Positions 1 through 17,000 of a DNA stretch of 64,000 bases are shown here, one piece after another. How positions within the stretch are numbered: the first letter of the stretch is position 1; the number at the start of each line of letters is the position of its first letter. The notes below the pieces were generated by a model. That model was not told the origin of the DNA. It saw nothing but the letters and a program-made list of their open reading frames with translations, and did no database searches. The position numbers were made by a program, and so were the translations under genes. This DNA comes from Citrobacter koseri (lineage in GTDB: Bacteria > Pseudomonadota > Gammaproteobacteria > Enterobacterales > Enterobacteriaceae): assembly GCA_900446925.1 (NCBI GenBank), contig UAVY01000006.1, positions 1 through 64,000 on the forward strand, written 5' to 3'.

Positions 1-1051
<1,051 letters not shown>

Positions 1052-1121
1052 CCTTAAAGAACCTGCCTTTGCAGTGCCCACACAGATTGTCTGATGAAAA
1101 ACGAGCAGTAAAAACCTCTAC

Positions 1122-1200
<79 letters not shown>

Positions 1201-1284
1201 GATTTTCCCTGAATACTGCGTTGTGAAATGACTCACATACTTTAAGTATGCTTCGTCATTCCACGCCTTGTCTCAGGAAAAATC
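1201..1284 (+). repeat. Long hairpin between tRNA-Ile and tRNA-Ala
   Basis: The spacer folds on itself almost completely. The outer arms are gattttccctga and tcaggaaaaatc, the middle arms are gcgttgtgaaatgac and gtcattccacgc, and the core is catactt-taagtatg. The element starts immediately after the tRNA-Ile CCA and ends 29 bases before tRNA-Ala. As I recall, the E. coli ileT-alaT spacer is shorter and lacks it. A processing hairpin or an rRNA spacer insertion are both possible. Confidence 0.7.
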
Positions 1285-1313
1285 ATCGGTAAGAGGTTCT
1301 GACTGTACTGTAT

Positions 1314-1389
1314 GGGGCTATAGCTCAGCTGGGAGAGCGCCTGCTTTGCACGCAGGAGGTCTGCGGTTCGATCCCGCATAGCTCCACCA
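1314..1389 (+). tRNA. alaT: tRNA-Ala (TGC)
   Basis: A 76-base tRNA with anticodon TGC (ctttgcacg) and encoded CCA, the second tRNA of the 16S-23S spacer. It matches the E. coli alaT family base for base as far as I can recall and carries no indel. Confidence 0.97.
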
Positions 1390-1565
1390 TATTTTACTGC
1401 TCATATAAGAAAACTTCAGAGTGTACCTGAAAAGGTTCACTGCGAAGTTTTGCTCTTTAAAAATCTGGATCAAGCTGAAAATTGAAACGACACACGTAAA
1501 GTGTGTATGAGTCTCTCAAATTTTCGCAAACGCGAAGTGTTTCACGAAACATCTTCGGGTTGTGA

Positions 1566-4474
<2,909 letters not shown>

Positions 4475-4568
4475 ACAACGCCGAAGATGTTTTGGCGGAC
4501 TGAGAGACGATTTTCAGCCCTGATTACAGATTAGAGTTTAATGCCGGAGGCATTAGACGAACAGAATT

Positions 4569-4690
4569 TGCCTGGCGGCCGTAGCGCGGTGGTCCCACCT
4601 GACCCCCATGCCGAACTCAGAAGTGAAACGCCGTAGCGCCGATGGTAGTGTGGGGTCTCCCCATGCGAGAGTAGGGGAACTGCCAGGCAT
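4569..4690 (+). rRNA. rrfB: 5S ribosomal RNA (first operon)
   Basis: Runs from tgcctggcggccgtagc to ctgccaggcat, whose ends pair to form helix I. It is 122 bases against the usual 120; an extra c in gaccccca and an extra g in gtagggga account for the difference. Confidence 0.96.
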
Positions 4691-4703
4691 TAATTAAGTG
4701 AAG

Positions 4704-4729
4704 AGGCCATCCTGAGGGATGGCCTTTTT
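4704..4729 (+). terminator. rRNA operon terminator (T1-like)
   Basis: The stem aggccatcc / ggatggcct followed by five T closes the first rRNA operon. The same hairpin follows the second operon at 42761. Confidence 0.92.
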
Positions 4730-4740
4730 GCGTTCATCGC

Positions 4741-4790
4741 GTCCGGGTGCAGCCGGATGGCGGCTGCGCTTTATCCCACCCTACATAACC
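4741..4790. repeat. Partial REP-like palindrome after the first rRNA operon
   Basis: The stretch gtccgggtgcagccggatgg and the following bases resemble a degraded REP unit. A nearly identical stretch follows the second rRNA operon at 42797, so the homology between the two operons continues past the terminator. Confidence 0.55.
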
Positions 4791-4850
4791 ACAAGCCATA
4801 CTGTTGCATATGCGGTAAACTAGACGCGATTTTGCATCAGGAAAGCGTCT

Positions 4851-5882
4851 ATGAATCACTCCCTCAAACCCTGGAATACCTTCGTATCGATCAACGCGCT
4901 AACAAGATTGTCTGTGCCGAAAATGAACAACAACTATTGGATGCCTGGCAACCGGCTAAAGCATCAAATTATCCGGTACTGATACTGGGCGAAGGGAGTA
5001 ACGTTCTGTTTCTTGATACCTTTCATGGAACGGTGATTATCAACCGTATCAAAGGTATTGAGGTGACAGAGCAACCCGAGGCATGGCACCTGCACGTAGG
5101 GGCGGGGAAAACTGGCATAACCTGGTACGATACACACTCCAGCAAGGTATGCCGGGCTGGAAAATCTGGCGCTTATTCCGGGGTGCGTCGGTTCTTCTCC
5201 CTATCCAGAACATTGGCGCCTATGGTGTAGAACTACAGCGGGTCTGTGACTATGTGGATTGTGTCGAGCCTGGCAACCGGAAAGCCTCTACGGGTGAGTG
5301 CCACAGAGTGCCCGCTTTGGTTATCGTGATAGTATCTTCAAGCATGAATATCAGGATCGTTACGCCATTGTGGCTGTCGGCCTGCGTTTACCAAAACAGT
5401 GGGCAGCCCCGTACTGACTTATGGCGACCTGGTTCGCCTTGAACCTGAAACGGTCACGCCGCAGCAGGTGTTTGATGCCGTATGCCATATGCGCACCACG
5501 AAACTGCCCGATCCCAAAAGTAAATGGTAATGCAGGTAGCTTCTTTAAAAATCCTGTTGTTGCAGCAGAGATTGCGCACACATTACTGGCGCAATTTCCC
5601 GGTGCGCCACATTACCCGCAGGCCGATGGTTCAGTGAAGCTGGCTGCCGGTTGGTTGATCGATCAGTGCCAGCTAAAAGGCGTCAGTATCGGGGGCGCTG
5701 CGGTACATCGTCAGCAGGCTCTGGTGCTGATTAACGCACATAATGCGACAAGCGAGGATGTGGTGAAACTCGCGCATCATGTGCGTCAGAACGTGGGTGA
5801 GAAATTTAATGTCTGGCTGGAACCGGAAGTTCGGTTTATCGGGCAGACCGGTGAAGTGAATGCTGTGGAGATCATTGCATGA
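4851..5882 (+). CDS. murB: UDP-N-acetylenolpyruvoylglucosamine reductase MurB (frameshifted read)
   Basis: NADPH- and FAD-dependent cytoplasmic enzyme that reduces UDP-GlcNAc-enolpyruvate to UDP-MurNAc, the second committed step of peptidoglycan synthesis. Fragments in all three plus frames follow the E. coli protein in order. They include the FAD-domain segment [10 protein letters not shown], then [12 protein letters not shown] and, near the C-terminus, [10 protein letters not shown] and the catalytic-Glu region EPEVRFIG. The start ATG ([10 protein letters not shown]) fits the family. The span of 1032 bases equals about 342 codons, but several +1 and -1 indels break it, for example a missing G after 4882. 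The stop overlaps birA by four bases (ATGA). MurB is essential, so error is likelier than decay. Confidence 0.9.
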
Positions 5883-6841
5883 AGGATAATACCGTTCCCC
5901 TGACGCTGATCTCTTTGCTGGCCGATGGTGAGTTTCATTCGGGTGAACATCTGGGTGAAACACTGGGAATGAGCCGCGCAGCCATCAACAAGCATGTCCA
6001 GACGCTGCGTGACTGGGGTGTTGATGTGTTTACCGTACCCGGCAAAGGATATAGCCTGCCAGAACCTATCCAATTATTAGATGCTTCTGTCATCCATGCA
6101 CAACTGGACAGCGAGAATGTCACGGTACTTCCGGTTATCGATTCGACGAACCAGTATCTGCTGGATCGTATCGGCCAGTTGACGTCGGGTGATGCCTGTG
6201 TAGCGGAATACCAGCAGGCTGGGCGTGGTCGTCGTGGGCGGAAATGGTTCTCTCCATTTGGTGCGAACCTGTATCTTTCTATGTACTGGCGTCTGGAGCA
6301 GGGGCCGGCAGCCGCGATCGGGCTGAGTCTGGTGATCGGCATTGTGATGGCTGAGGTTCTGCGCGATCTGGGTGCAGAGAAGGTTCGGGTTAAGTGGCCT
6401 AATGATCTCTATTTACTCGATCGCAAGCTGGCAGGCATTCTGGTTGAGCTTACGGGTAAAACGGGCGACGCTGCACAAATCGTTATCGGCGCAGGTATCA
6501 ATATGGCCATGCGCCGTGTGGAAGAAGGCGTCGTGAATCAGGGGTGGATCAATCTCCAGGAAGCGGGCATTACGCTTGATCGCAACATGCTGGCGGCGAC
6601 GTTAATCAAAGAGTTGCGTGCGGCGCTGGAACTCTTTGAGCAGGAAGGTCTGGCACCTTACCTGTCTCGCTGGGAAAAACTGGATAATTTTATTAACCGA
6701 CCGGTTAAACTGATTATTGGTGATAAAGAAATATTTGGTATTTCCCGTGGGATAGATGCGCAAGGCGCGTTGTTGCTTGAACAGGATGGCGTAATTAAGC
6801 CGTGGATGGGCGGAGAAATATCTTTACGCAGCGCAGAATAA
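5879..6841 (+). CDS. birA: Bifunctional biotin-[acetyl-CoA-carboxylase] ligase / biotin operon repressor BirA
   Basis: Makes biotinyl-5'-AMP and attaches biotin to the AccB carrier of acetyl-CoA carboxylase. The holo-dimer represses bioABFCD. The 320-residue ORF is intact. An N-terminal winged helix-turn-helix lies around residues 22-50 ([12 protein letters not shown]), the biotinyl-AMP loop GRGRRGRKW at 115-123, and KWPNDLYL with the catalytic Lys near 183. The C-terminal SH3-like cap follows. It overlaps murB by four bases, so the two are probably co-translated, and it ends at a bidirectional terminator shared with coaA. Confidence 0.97.
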   Translation: MKDNTVPLTLISLLADGEFHSGEHLGETLGMSRAAINKHVQTLRDWGVDVFTVPGKGYSLPEPIQLLDASVIHAQLDSENVTVLPVIDSTNQYLLDRIGQLTSGDACVAEYQQAGRGRRGRKWFSPFGANLYLSMYWRLEQGPAAAIGLSLVIGIVMAEVLRDLGAEKVRVKWPNDLYLLDRKLAGILVELTGKTGDAAQIVIGAGINMAMRRVEEGVVNQGWINLQEAGITLDRNMLAATLIKELRAALELFEQEGLAPYLSRWEKLDNFINRPVKLIIGDKEIFGISRGIDAQGALLLEQDGVIKPWMGGEISLRSAE

Positions 6842-6843
6842 TA

Positions 6844-6869
6844 AAAAGGGAGCTAAGGCTCCCTTTTTA
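6844..6869. terminator. Bidirectional terminator between birA and coaA
   Basis: The perfect hairpin aaaaagggagc-taa-ggctccctttt lies between convergent stop codons. A-run and T-run flanks let it serve both directions. Confidence 0.9.
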
Positions 6870-6871
6870 CA

Positions 6872-7820
6872 TTATTTTCTCAACCTGACTTGTTCGACCG
6901 CATGATTGGCGCTTTTGGTCATAATCAGACTGGCCCGTTCACGAGTGGGTAAAATATTTTGCTTTAAGTTCAACCAGTTGATTTCTTTCCATAATGATGC
7001 GGCGGTATTGATCGCTTCATCTTTCGATAATTTTGCGTAATTATGGAAATAAGAATCTGGGTCGGTGAACGCCCCTTCACGGAATTTCAGGAAGCGGTTG
7101 ATGTACCACGTCTGGAGTAAATCTTCAGGCGCATCAACATAAATAGAAAAATCAACGAAGTCAGAAACAAATACATGATGTGGATCGTGAGGATAATCCA
7201 TTCCACTCTGTAGTACATTTAAGCCTTCAAGAATTAATATATCGGGCTGCGCGACGGTTTTATCTCCGTCTGGAATCACATCATAAATCAGGTGTGAATA
7301 GACTGGTGCGGTAACATTTGGCACCCCTGATTTGAGATCGGAAACGAACTTCACCAGACGGTGCATATCGTAAGACTCAGGAAAGCCTTTCTTCTTCATC
7401 AGCCCGCGATCTTTCAGCACCTGGTTAGGGTGTAGAAAACCGTCAGTGGTGATCAATTCGACGCGACGATGTTCCGGCCAACGGCTCAGCAGCGCTTGCA
7501 GTACGCGCGCGGTGGTGCTTTTGCCCACGGCGACGCTACCGGCAATGCTGATGATATAAGGAATACGCTGGCCGTTAGTGCCTAAAAATTGCTCCAGAAC
7601 AGCCTGACGGCGCAGGTTTGAACTGATATAGAAATTTAGCAAACGCGACAGGGGCAAATAAATCTCGGCAACTTCTTCCAGTGATAAATCTTCATTAATG
7701 CCTTTGAGTCGTGCGATTTCGCCCTCGGTCCAGGGTCATCGGCACGGAATCACGAAGCGCAGCCCACTGGTTGCGATCAAATTGTAGGTAAGGCGTCATT
7801 AACGTTTGCTCTTTACTCAT
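6872..7820 (-). CDS. coaA: Pantothenate kinase, type I (one +1 shift)
   Basis: Phosphorylates pantothenate with ATP, the rate-setting and CoA-feedback-inhibited step of coenzyme A synthesis. The Walker A motif GSVAVGKST lies near residue 95, with the substrate region following ([12 protein letters not shown]). The first 55 or so residues, starting [13 protein letters not shown], are in another frame because of an extra base near 7729 in the MTL(T)EGEIAR segment. Corrected, the protein is 315 residues, one fewer than E. coli. It is transcribed alone, divergent from the tRNA-tufB operon. Confidence 0.94.
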
Positions 7821-8180
7821 AAGCATGTTTCTGGCTGTCATTGCTACATCAGGTCAGCGATAAAAAAGCGAATCATCCCCGGCATGCAATGGCACGACAC
7901 ATTTCAGTTAATTTGGACAATGGGCAGGAGGGTAACACCAGATGGGAGGGAATAATAAGAAAAAATCTCTCCTGATAAGTTATCCCTGAAACGCAATGTG
8001 ACGGATATACCATATGTAAAAGAAGAATTTTTCTCTTTCAAACACAGATATGATGATGCTCTCCGTTAAGCCGTTAGCATCCTGGTGTCGAAAAATCGCA
8101 CTGACCTGACTAAAAATAGGCCATTTAGCAGTCTTGTCGTGCAAAATGTGAGCGATAGAACATTTTATGCAATTTTTTAG
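7821..8180. other. Intergenic region between coaA and the thrU promoter
   Basis: No gene I can support lies here. It must hold the coaA promoter on the minus strand and the upstream activating region of the thrU-tufB promoter on the plus strand. FIS sites are known there in E. coli, but I could not place them precisely. AT-rich stretches around 7940-8060 fit that role. A 74-codon minus ORF (7980-8204) has no recognizable features and runs into the thrU promoter. Confidence 0.5.
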
Positions 8181-8209
8181 TTGCATGAGGTCGCAGGTCT
8201 CCATAGAAT
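8181..8209 (+). promoter_or_regulatory. thrU-tufB operon promoter
   Basis: The -35 is ttgcat (8181-8186) and the -10 is tagaat (8204-8209), with an exact 17-base spacer. A GC-rich discriminator gcgcgc follows, as is typical of stringently controlled stable-RNA promoters. The -35 forms one arm of a small inverted repeat atgcaa / ttgcat. Confidence 0.9.
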
Positions 8210-8223
8210 GCGCGCTACTTGAT

Positions 8224-8299
<76 letters not shown>

Positions 8300-8307
8300 T
8301 CAAGTCC

Positions 8308-8392
<85 letters not shown>

Positions 8393-8451
8393 CTTTCTGG
8401 CAGCGTGTTTGCTGTCTGAACTGGTTGAAAAAATTAACCGGTTCGAATAAG

Positions 8452-8476
8452 AAAAGAGATATGTCTCTTTTTTTGT
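8452..8476 (+). terminator. Terminator-like hairpin between tyrU and glyT
   Basis: aaagagatatgtctctttt followed by more T is a small hairpin with a T-run inside the tRNA operon. It is short and may be a processing site or weak attenuator, since glyT, thrT and tufB lie downstream without an obvious second promoter. Confidence 0.5.
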
Positions 8477-8509
8477 TACAGAAAGAACTGGGTAGCCGAG
8501 TTCCAGGAT

Positions 8510-8584
<75 letters not shown>

Positions 8585-8589
8585 GACGT

Positions 8590-8666
8590 GCTGATATGGC
8601 TCAGTTGGTAGAGCGCACCCTTGGTAAGGGTGAGGTCCCCAGTTCGACTCTGGGTATCAGCACCCA
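8590..8666 (+). tRNA. thrT: tRNA-Thr (GGT)
   Basis: tRNA with anticodon GGT (ttggtaa). It measures 77 bases against the usual 76 because of an extra c at the 3' end (caccca for cacca), one of the window's pervasive insertions. The gene lies 116 bases before tufB. Confidence 0.96.
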
Positions 8667-8746
8667 CTTCACTTCTCCTTCCCGTTTCTCTCTGTATAAA
8701 CTTAAATATTCAACAATTCAGGCATATCGCCTGGTTGATGTGGTGA

Positions 8747-9969
<1,223 letters not shown>

Positions 9970-10002
9970 TCGCTGATAACATTTGACGCAATGCGCAATA
10001 AA

Positions 10003-10026
10003 AGGGCATCATTTGATGCCCTTTTT
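10003..10026 (+). terminator. tufB operon terminator
   Basis: The hairpin agggcatc-attt-gatgccct with a T-run lies 33 bases after the tufB stop. Confidence 0.92.
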
Positions 10027-10201
10027 GCACGCTTTCACATCAGAACCTGGCTCATCAGTGATTTTTTTTGTCATAATCATTGCTGAGACAGGCTCTGCTG
10101 AGGGCGTTTAGTCCGAAACGCAACACAGAGCATTTCGGTTTGGATTGCCTCGCATACGCGGGGGTGAAAATGTTTGTAGAATACTTCTGACAGGTTGGTT
10201 T

Positions 10202-10586
10202 ATGAGTGCGAATACCGAAGCTCAAGGAAGCGGGCGCGGCCTGGAAGCGATGAAGTGGGTCGTTGTTGTCGCATTGCTGCTTGTGGCTATTGTGGGCAAC
10301 TACCTCTATCGCGACATGATGCTGCCGCTGCGTGCGCTGGCCGTAGTAATTCTGATTGCTGCAGCGGGGTGGTGTCGCGCTGTTGACGACAAAAGGTAAA
10401 GCAACCGTTGCTTTTGCCCGTGAAGCGCGTACCGAAGTCCGTAAGGTCATTTGGCCGACTCGCCAGGAAACATTGCACACCACGCTGATTGTGGCTGCGG
10501 TTACCGCAGTAATGTCACTGATCCTGTGGGGACTGGATGGTATTCTGGTTCGCCTGGTATCCTTTATCACTGGCCTGAGGTTCTGA
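10202..10586 (+). CDS. secE: Preprotein translocase subunit SecE (one +1 shift)
   Basis: Inner-membrane clamp subunit of the SecYEG translocon. The E. coli-type long form has three membrane segments: about residues 19-36, 43-63 and, after the conserved cytoplasmic [17 protein letters not shown] stretch, 93-117. An extra g near 10368 (gcggggtgg) shifts the frame after the second helix. Corrected length is 127 residues, as in E. coli. The stop lies one base before the nusG start, so the pair forms one operon. Confidence 0.94.
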
Positions 10587-10587
10587 G

Positions 10588-11133
10588 ATGTCTGAAGCTC
10601 CTAAAAAGCGCTGGTACGTCGTTCAGGCGTTTTCCGGTTTGAAGGCCGCGTAGCAACATCGCTACGTGAGCATATCAAATTACACAATATGGAAGAGTTG
10701 TTTGGTGAAGTCATGGTGCCGACCGAAGAAGTGGTCGAAATCCGTGGTGGCCAGCGTCGCAAAAGCGAGCGCAAATTCTTCCCGGGCTACGTCCTGGTTC
10801 AGATGGTGATGAACGACGCAAGCTGGCACCTGGTGCGCAGTGTTCCGCGTGTGATGGGCTTCATCGGCGGTACGTCTGACCGTCCGGCGCCAATCAGCGA
10901 CAAAGAAGTTGATGCGATCATGAACCGTCTGCAACAGGTCGGTGATAAACCGCGTCCGAAAACGCTGGTTTGAACCGGGTGAAATGGTTCGTGTTAACGA
11001 CGGTCCGTTTGCTGACTTTAACGGCGTTGTTGAAGAAGTGGACTACGAGAAGTCCCGCCTGAAGGTGTCTGTTTCTATCTTTGGTCGTGCGACCCCGGTA
11101 GAACTGGACTTTGCCCAGGTTGAGAAAGCCTAA
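10588..11133 (+). CDS. nusG: Transcription termination/antitermination factor NusG (one -1 and one +1 shift)
   Basis: Binds RNA polymerase, Rho and ribosomal S10, suppresses pausing and couples transcription to translation. The NGN domain ([11 protein letters not shown], then [12 protein letters not shown]) is followed by a C-terminal KOW domain ([21 protein letters not shown]). A missing t near 10640 and an extra g near 10967 cancel, so the span equals the canonical 181 codons plus stop. Downstream lies the rplK promoter, embedded in a hairpin. Confidence 0.93.
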
Positions 11134-11163
11134 GCAGCGATCAAAAAAGCGGCGATTTAATCG

Positions 11164-11192
11164 TTGCACAAGGCGCGAGATTGGAATACAAT
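11164..11192 (+). promoter_or_regulatory. rplK promoter (P-L11)
   Basis: The -35 is ttgcac (11164-11169) and the -10 is tacaat (11187-11192), with a 17-base spacer. The -10 lies between the arms of a 9-bp perfect inverted repeat (11170-11178 and 11194-11202). Confidence 0.85.
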
Positions 11193-11210
11193 TTCGCGCC
11201 TTTTGTTTTT
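11170..11210 (+). terminator. Terminator-like hairpin after nusG, overlapping the rplK promoter
   Basis: The arms aaggcgcga and tcgcgcctt are followed by ttgttttt. In transcripts from secE-nusG it should act as a terminator. As DNA it encloses the rplK -10, so one sequence may do both jobs. Confidence 0.75.
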
Positions 11211-11227
11211 ATGGGCCTGGCCCGTAA

Positions 11228-12430
<1,203 letters not shown>

Positions 12431-12438
12431 TATTCGCC

Positions 12439-12467
12439 TTTACGTGGGCGGTGATTTTGTCTACAAT
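12439..12467 (+). promoter_or_regulatory. rplJ promoter (P-L10)
   Basis: The -35 is tttacg (12439-12444) and the -10 is tacaat (12462-12467), spaced 17 bases. The -10 lies between acgtgggcggt and acccccacgt, an inverted repeat with one unpaired base. This promoter drives rplJL-rpoBC. Confidence 0.82.
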
Positions 12468-12554
12468 CTTACCCCCACGTTTCTGTTGAAATAAACAGAA
12501 CTCTATGCGAGTCATTTGAATTGTAGCAGCTAACGCGGCTACGGTTCAAAGGGC

Positions 12555-12785
12555 GAAGTCATAGACAAGATTTGTTCGTTGGAGCCTGGCCTATCCAGGC
12601 CTCCGTCGAAGACCGCAGGTGTTTCGTAAGAAACTTAATGCCCTGCGTAGACGGTGACAGAACGCTAAGATTATTTTTTATACTCTGGCTTGTTTCTGCT
12701 CACCGTATTAAGACGCTCTCCTCGTTGAGGAGAGTGAAGTGAGTTCCAGAGCATGAGCTCTGGCAAACATCCAGGAGCAAAGCTA
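12555..12785 (+). promoter_or_regulatory. L10 leader: autogenous control RNA of rplJ-rplL
   Basis: A long untranslated leader precedes rplJ. It contains the segments ggagcctggcctatccaggcctcc and gaccgcaggtg...ccctgcgtagacggtgac, which fold into stacked stems like the L10 leader motif. In E. coli, L10-(L12)4 binds here and blocks rplJ translation. Assignment is from position and recognizable stems; no covariance model was run. Confidence 0.75.
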
Positions 12786-13284
12786 ATGGCTTTAAATCTT
12801 CAAGACAAACAAGCGATTGTTGCTGAAGTCAGCGAAGTAGCCAAAGGCGCGCTGTCTGCAGTAGTTGCGGATTCCCGTGGCGTAACTGTAGATAAAATGA
12901 CTGAACTGCGTAAAGCAGGTCGTGAAGCTGGCGTTTACATGCGTGTTGTTCGTAACACCCCTGCTGCGCCGCGTCGTTGAAGGTACTCCGTTCGAGTGCC
13001 TGAAAGACACGTTTGTTGGTCCGACCCTGATTGCATACTCTATGGAACACCCGGGCGCTGCTGCTCGTCTGTTCAAAGAGTTCGCGAAAGCGAATGCAAA
13101 ATTTGAGGTCAAAGCCGCTGCCTTTGAAGGTGAGCTGATCCCGGCGTCTCAGATCGACCGCCTGGCAACTCTGCCGACCTACGAAGAAGCAATTGCACGC
13201 CTGATGGCAACCATGAAAGAAGCTTCGGCTGGCAAACTGGTTCGTACTCTGGCTGCTGTACGCGATGCGAAAGAAGCTGCTTAA
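12786..13284 (+). CDS. rplJ: 50S ribosomal protein L10 (one +1 shift)
   Basis: Base of the L7/L12 stalk; the C-terminal helix binds L12 dimers. The N-terminus [26 protein letters not shown] is followed by an extra c in the CCCTGCTGCGCC stretch (near 12958). The frame resumes with [19 protein letters not shown] and continues to [10 protein letters not shown]. Corrected length is 165 residues, as in E. coli. The chosen ATG has the L10 leader and the SD aggag upstream. Confidence 0.94.
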
Positions 13285-13350
13285 TCGCAGTTATCTTTAT
13301 AACGCATCCGCTTACGTATAAACTTATTCTGATATTCAGGAACAATTTAA

Positions 13351-13718
<368 letters not shown>

Positions 13719-13757
13719 GCCAACCCTTCCGGTTGCAGCCTAAGAAATTAGGCTGAT

Positions 13758-13787
13758 GGCTGGTGACTTTTTAGTCACCAGCCTTTT
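13758..13787 (+). terminator. rplL-rpoB attenuator
   Basis: A 10-bp stem (ggctggtgac / gtcaccagcc) with a T-run. In E. coli this hairpin terminates most transcripts and sets the ratio of ribosomal protein to RNA polymerase. Confidence 0.93.
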
Positions 13788-13877
13788 TGCGCTGTAAGGC
13801 GCCAGTAGCGTTTCACACTGTTTGACTACTGGTTGTCCTGACAATGCTTGTTTCTATCGACGACTTAATATACTGCG

Positions 13878-13895
13878 ACAGAACGCCCGTTCTGT
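13878..13895 (+). promoter_or_regulatory. Candidate RNase III processing hairpin upstream of rpoB
   Basis: acagaacg / cgttctgt forms a compact stem where E. coli rplL-rpoB mRNA is cut by RNase III. Function is inferred from position. Confidence 0.5.
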
Positions 13896-14038
13896 GTAAA
13901 TCGCAAATGAAATGGTTTAAGCGTGATAGCAACAGGCATTGCGGAAAGTATTCCATTTTCCGGTCAACAAAATAGTGTTGCACAAACTGTCCCTCCGCAG
14001 GACAGATGGGTCGACTTGTCAGCGAGCTGAGGAACCCT

Positions 14039-17000
14039 ATGGTTTACTCCTATACCGAGAAAAAAACGTATTCGTAAGGATTTTGGTAAACGTCCACAAG
14101 TTCTGGATGTACCTTATCTCCTTTCTATCCAGCTTGACTCGTTTCAGAAGTTTATCGAGCAAGATCCTGAAGGGCAGTACGGTCTGGAAGCTGCATTCCG
14201 TTCCGTGTTCCCGATTCAGAGCTACAGCGGTAATTCCGAGCTGCAATACGTCAGCTACCGCCTTGGCGAACCGGTGTTTGACGTTCAGGAATGTCAGATC
14301 CGTGGCGTGACCTATTCCGCACCGCTGCGCGTAAAACTGCGTCTGGTGATCTACGAGCGCGAAGCGCCGGAAGGCACCGTAAAAGACATTAAAGAACAAG
14401 AAGTCTACATGGGCGAAATTCCGCTCATGACCGACAACGGTACTTTCGTTATCAACGGTACTGAGCGTGTTATCGTTTCCCAGCTGCATCGTAGCCCGGG
14501 TGTCTTCTTCGACAGCGATAAAGGTAAAACTCACTCTTCCGGTAAAGTACTGTATAACGCACGCATCATTCCTTACCGTGGTTCATGGCTGGACTTCGAG
14601 TTCGATCCGAAAGACAACCTGTTTGTCCGTATCGACCGTCGTCGTAAACTGCCTGCGACCATCATTCTGCGTGCACTGCAATACACCACTGAGCAGATCC
14701 TGGACCTGTTCTTTGAGAAAGTGATCTTCGAGATCCGCGACAACAAGTTGCAGATGGAACTGGTGCCGGAACGCCTTGCGTGGTTGAAACCGCCTCCTTT
14801 GACATCGAAGCCAACGGCAAAGTGTACGTCGAAAAAGGTCGTCGCATTACTGCGCGCCACATTCGCCAGCTGGAAAAAGACGATATCAAACATATCGAAG
14901 TTCCGGTTGAGTACATCCGCGGGTAAAGTGGCGTCTAAAGACTACGTTGACGAATCAACTGGCGAGCTGATCTGCGCAGCGAACATGGAGTTGAGCCTGG
15001 ATCTGCTGGCGAAACTGAGCCAGTCTGGCCACAAGCGTATCGAAACGCTGTTCACCAACGATCTGGATCACGGCCCGTACATTTCTGAAACGGTACGCAT
15101 CGACCCGACCAACGATCGTCTGAGCGCGCTGGTAGAAATCTACCGCATGATGCGCCCGGGTGAGCCGCCGACTCGTGAAGCGGCTGAAAGCCTGTTTGAG
15201 AACCTGTTCTTCTCCGAAGACCGCTATGACCTGTCTGCGGTTGGTCGTATGAAGTTCAACCGTTCTCTGCTGCGCGACGAAATTGAAGGTTCCGGTATCC
15301 TGAGCAAAGACGACATCATTGACGTGATGAAGAAGCTCATTGATATCCGTAACGGTAAAGGCGAAGTCGATGATATCGACCACCTCGGCAACCGTCGTAT
15401 CCGTTCCGTAGGCGAAATGGCGGAAAACCAATTCCGCGTTGGCCTGGTGCGTGTTGAGCGTGCGGTGAAAGAGCGTCTGTCTCTGGGCGATCTGGATACC
15501 CTGATGCCTCAGGACATGATCAACGCCAAACCGATTTCTGCGGCAGTGAAAGAGTTCTTCGGCTCCAGCCAGCTGTCTCAGTTTATGGACCAGAACAACC
15601 CGCTGTCTGAGATTACGCACAAACGTCGTATCTCCGCACTCGGCCCAGGCCGGTCTGACCCGTGAACGCGCAGGCTTCGAAGTTCGAGACGTACACCCGA
15701 CCCACTACGGTCGCGTATGTCCTATCGAAACGCCTGAAGGTCCGAACATCGGTCTGATCAACTCCCTGTCCGTGTACGCACAGACTAACGAATACGGTTT
15801 CCTTGAGACTCCGTATCGTAAAGTCACCGACGGCGTGGTGACTGACGAAATTCATTACCTGTCTGCTATCGAAGAAGGTAACTACGTTATCGCTCAGGCG
15901 AACTCCAACCTGGATGACGAAGGCCACTTTGTAGAAGATCTGGTTACCTGCCGTAGCAAAGGCGAATCCAGCTTGTTCAGCCGCGACCAGGTCGACTACA
16001 TGGACGTTTCCACTCAGCAGGTGGTTTCCGTCGGTGCGTCCCTGATCCCGTTCCTGGAACACGATGACGCCAACCGTGCATTGATGGGTGCGAACATGCA
16101 ACGTCAGGCGGTTCCGACTCTGCGCGCTGATAAGCCGCTGGTTGGTACCGGTATGGAACGTGCTGTTGCCGTTGACTCCGGTGTAACTGCGGTTGCTAAA
16201 CGTGGCGGTACTGTTCAGTACGTGGATGCGTCCCGTATCGTTATCAAAGTTAACGAAGACGAGATGTACCCGGGCGAAGCAGGCATCGACATCTACAACC
16301 TGACCAAATACACCCGCTCTAACCAGAACACCTGTATCAACCAGATGCCGTGTGTTTCTCTGGGTGAGCCGGTTGAGCGCGGCGACGTGCTGGCTGACGG
16401 TCCGTCCACCGATCTCGGTGAACTGGCGCTGGGCCAGAACATGCGCGTAGCGTTCATGCCGTGGAACGGCTACAACTTCGAAGACTCCATCCTCGTTTCC
16501 GAGCGTGTTGTCCAGGAAGACCGTTTCACCACCATCCACATTCAGGAGCTGGCCTGTGTGTCCCGTGACACCAAGCTGGGGCCGGAAGAGATCACCGCTG
16601 ATATCCCGAACGTGGGTGAAGCTGCGCTCTCTAAACTGGATGAATCCGGTATCGTTTACATCGGTGCGGAAGTGACCGGCGGCGACATTCTGGTTGGTAA
16701 GGTAACGCCGAAAGGTGAAACCCAGCTGACGCCAGAAGAGAAACTGCTGCGTGCGATCTTCGGTGAGAAAGCGTCTGACGTTAAAGACTCTTCTCTGCGC
16801 GTACCAAACGGTGTTTCCGGTACGGTTATCGACGTTCAGGTCTTTACTCGCGATGGCGTAGAAAAAGACAAACGTGCGCTGGAAATCGAAGAGATGCAGC
16901 TGAAGCAGGCGAAGAAAGACCTGTCTGAAGAATTGCAGATCCTCGAAGCTGGCCTGTTTAGCCGTATCCACGCTGTGCTGGTTTCCGGTGGCGTTGAAGC

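Noticed and set aside
4757..5230. Reading the murB fragments as separate genes or programmed frameshifts
   Set aside because: Several shifts in both directions without slippery heptamers or stimulators, and the same error type in tRNAs, point to read errors.
7980..8204. A 74-codon minus frame between coaA and thrU
   Set aside because: No SD or family likeness, and it starts inside the thrU promoter.
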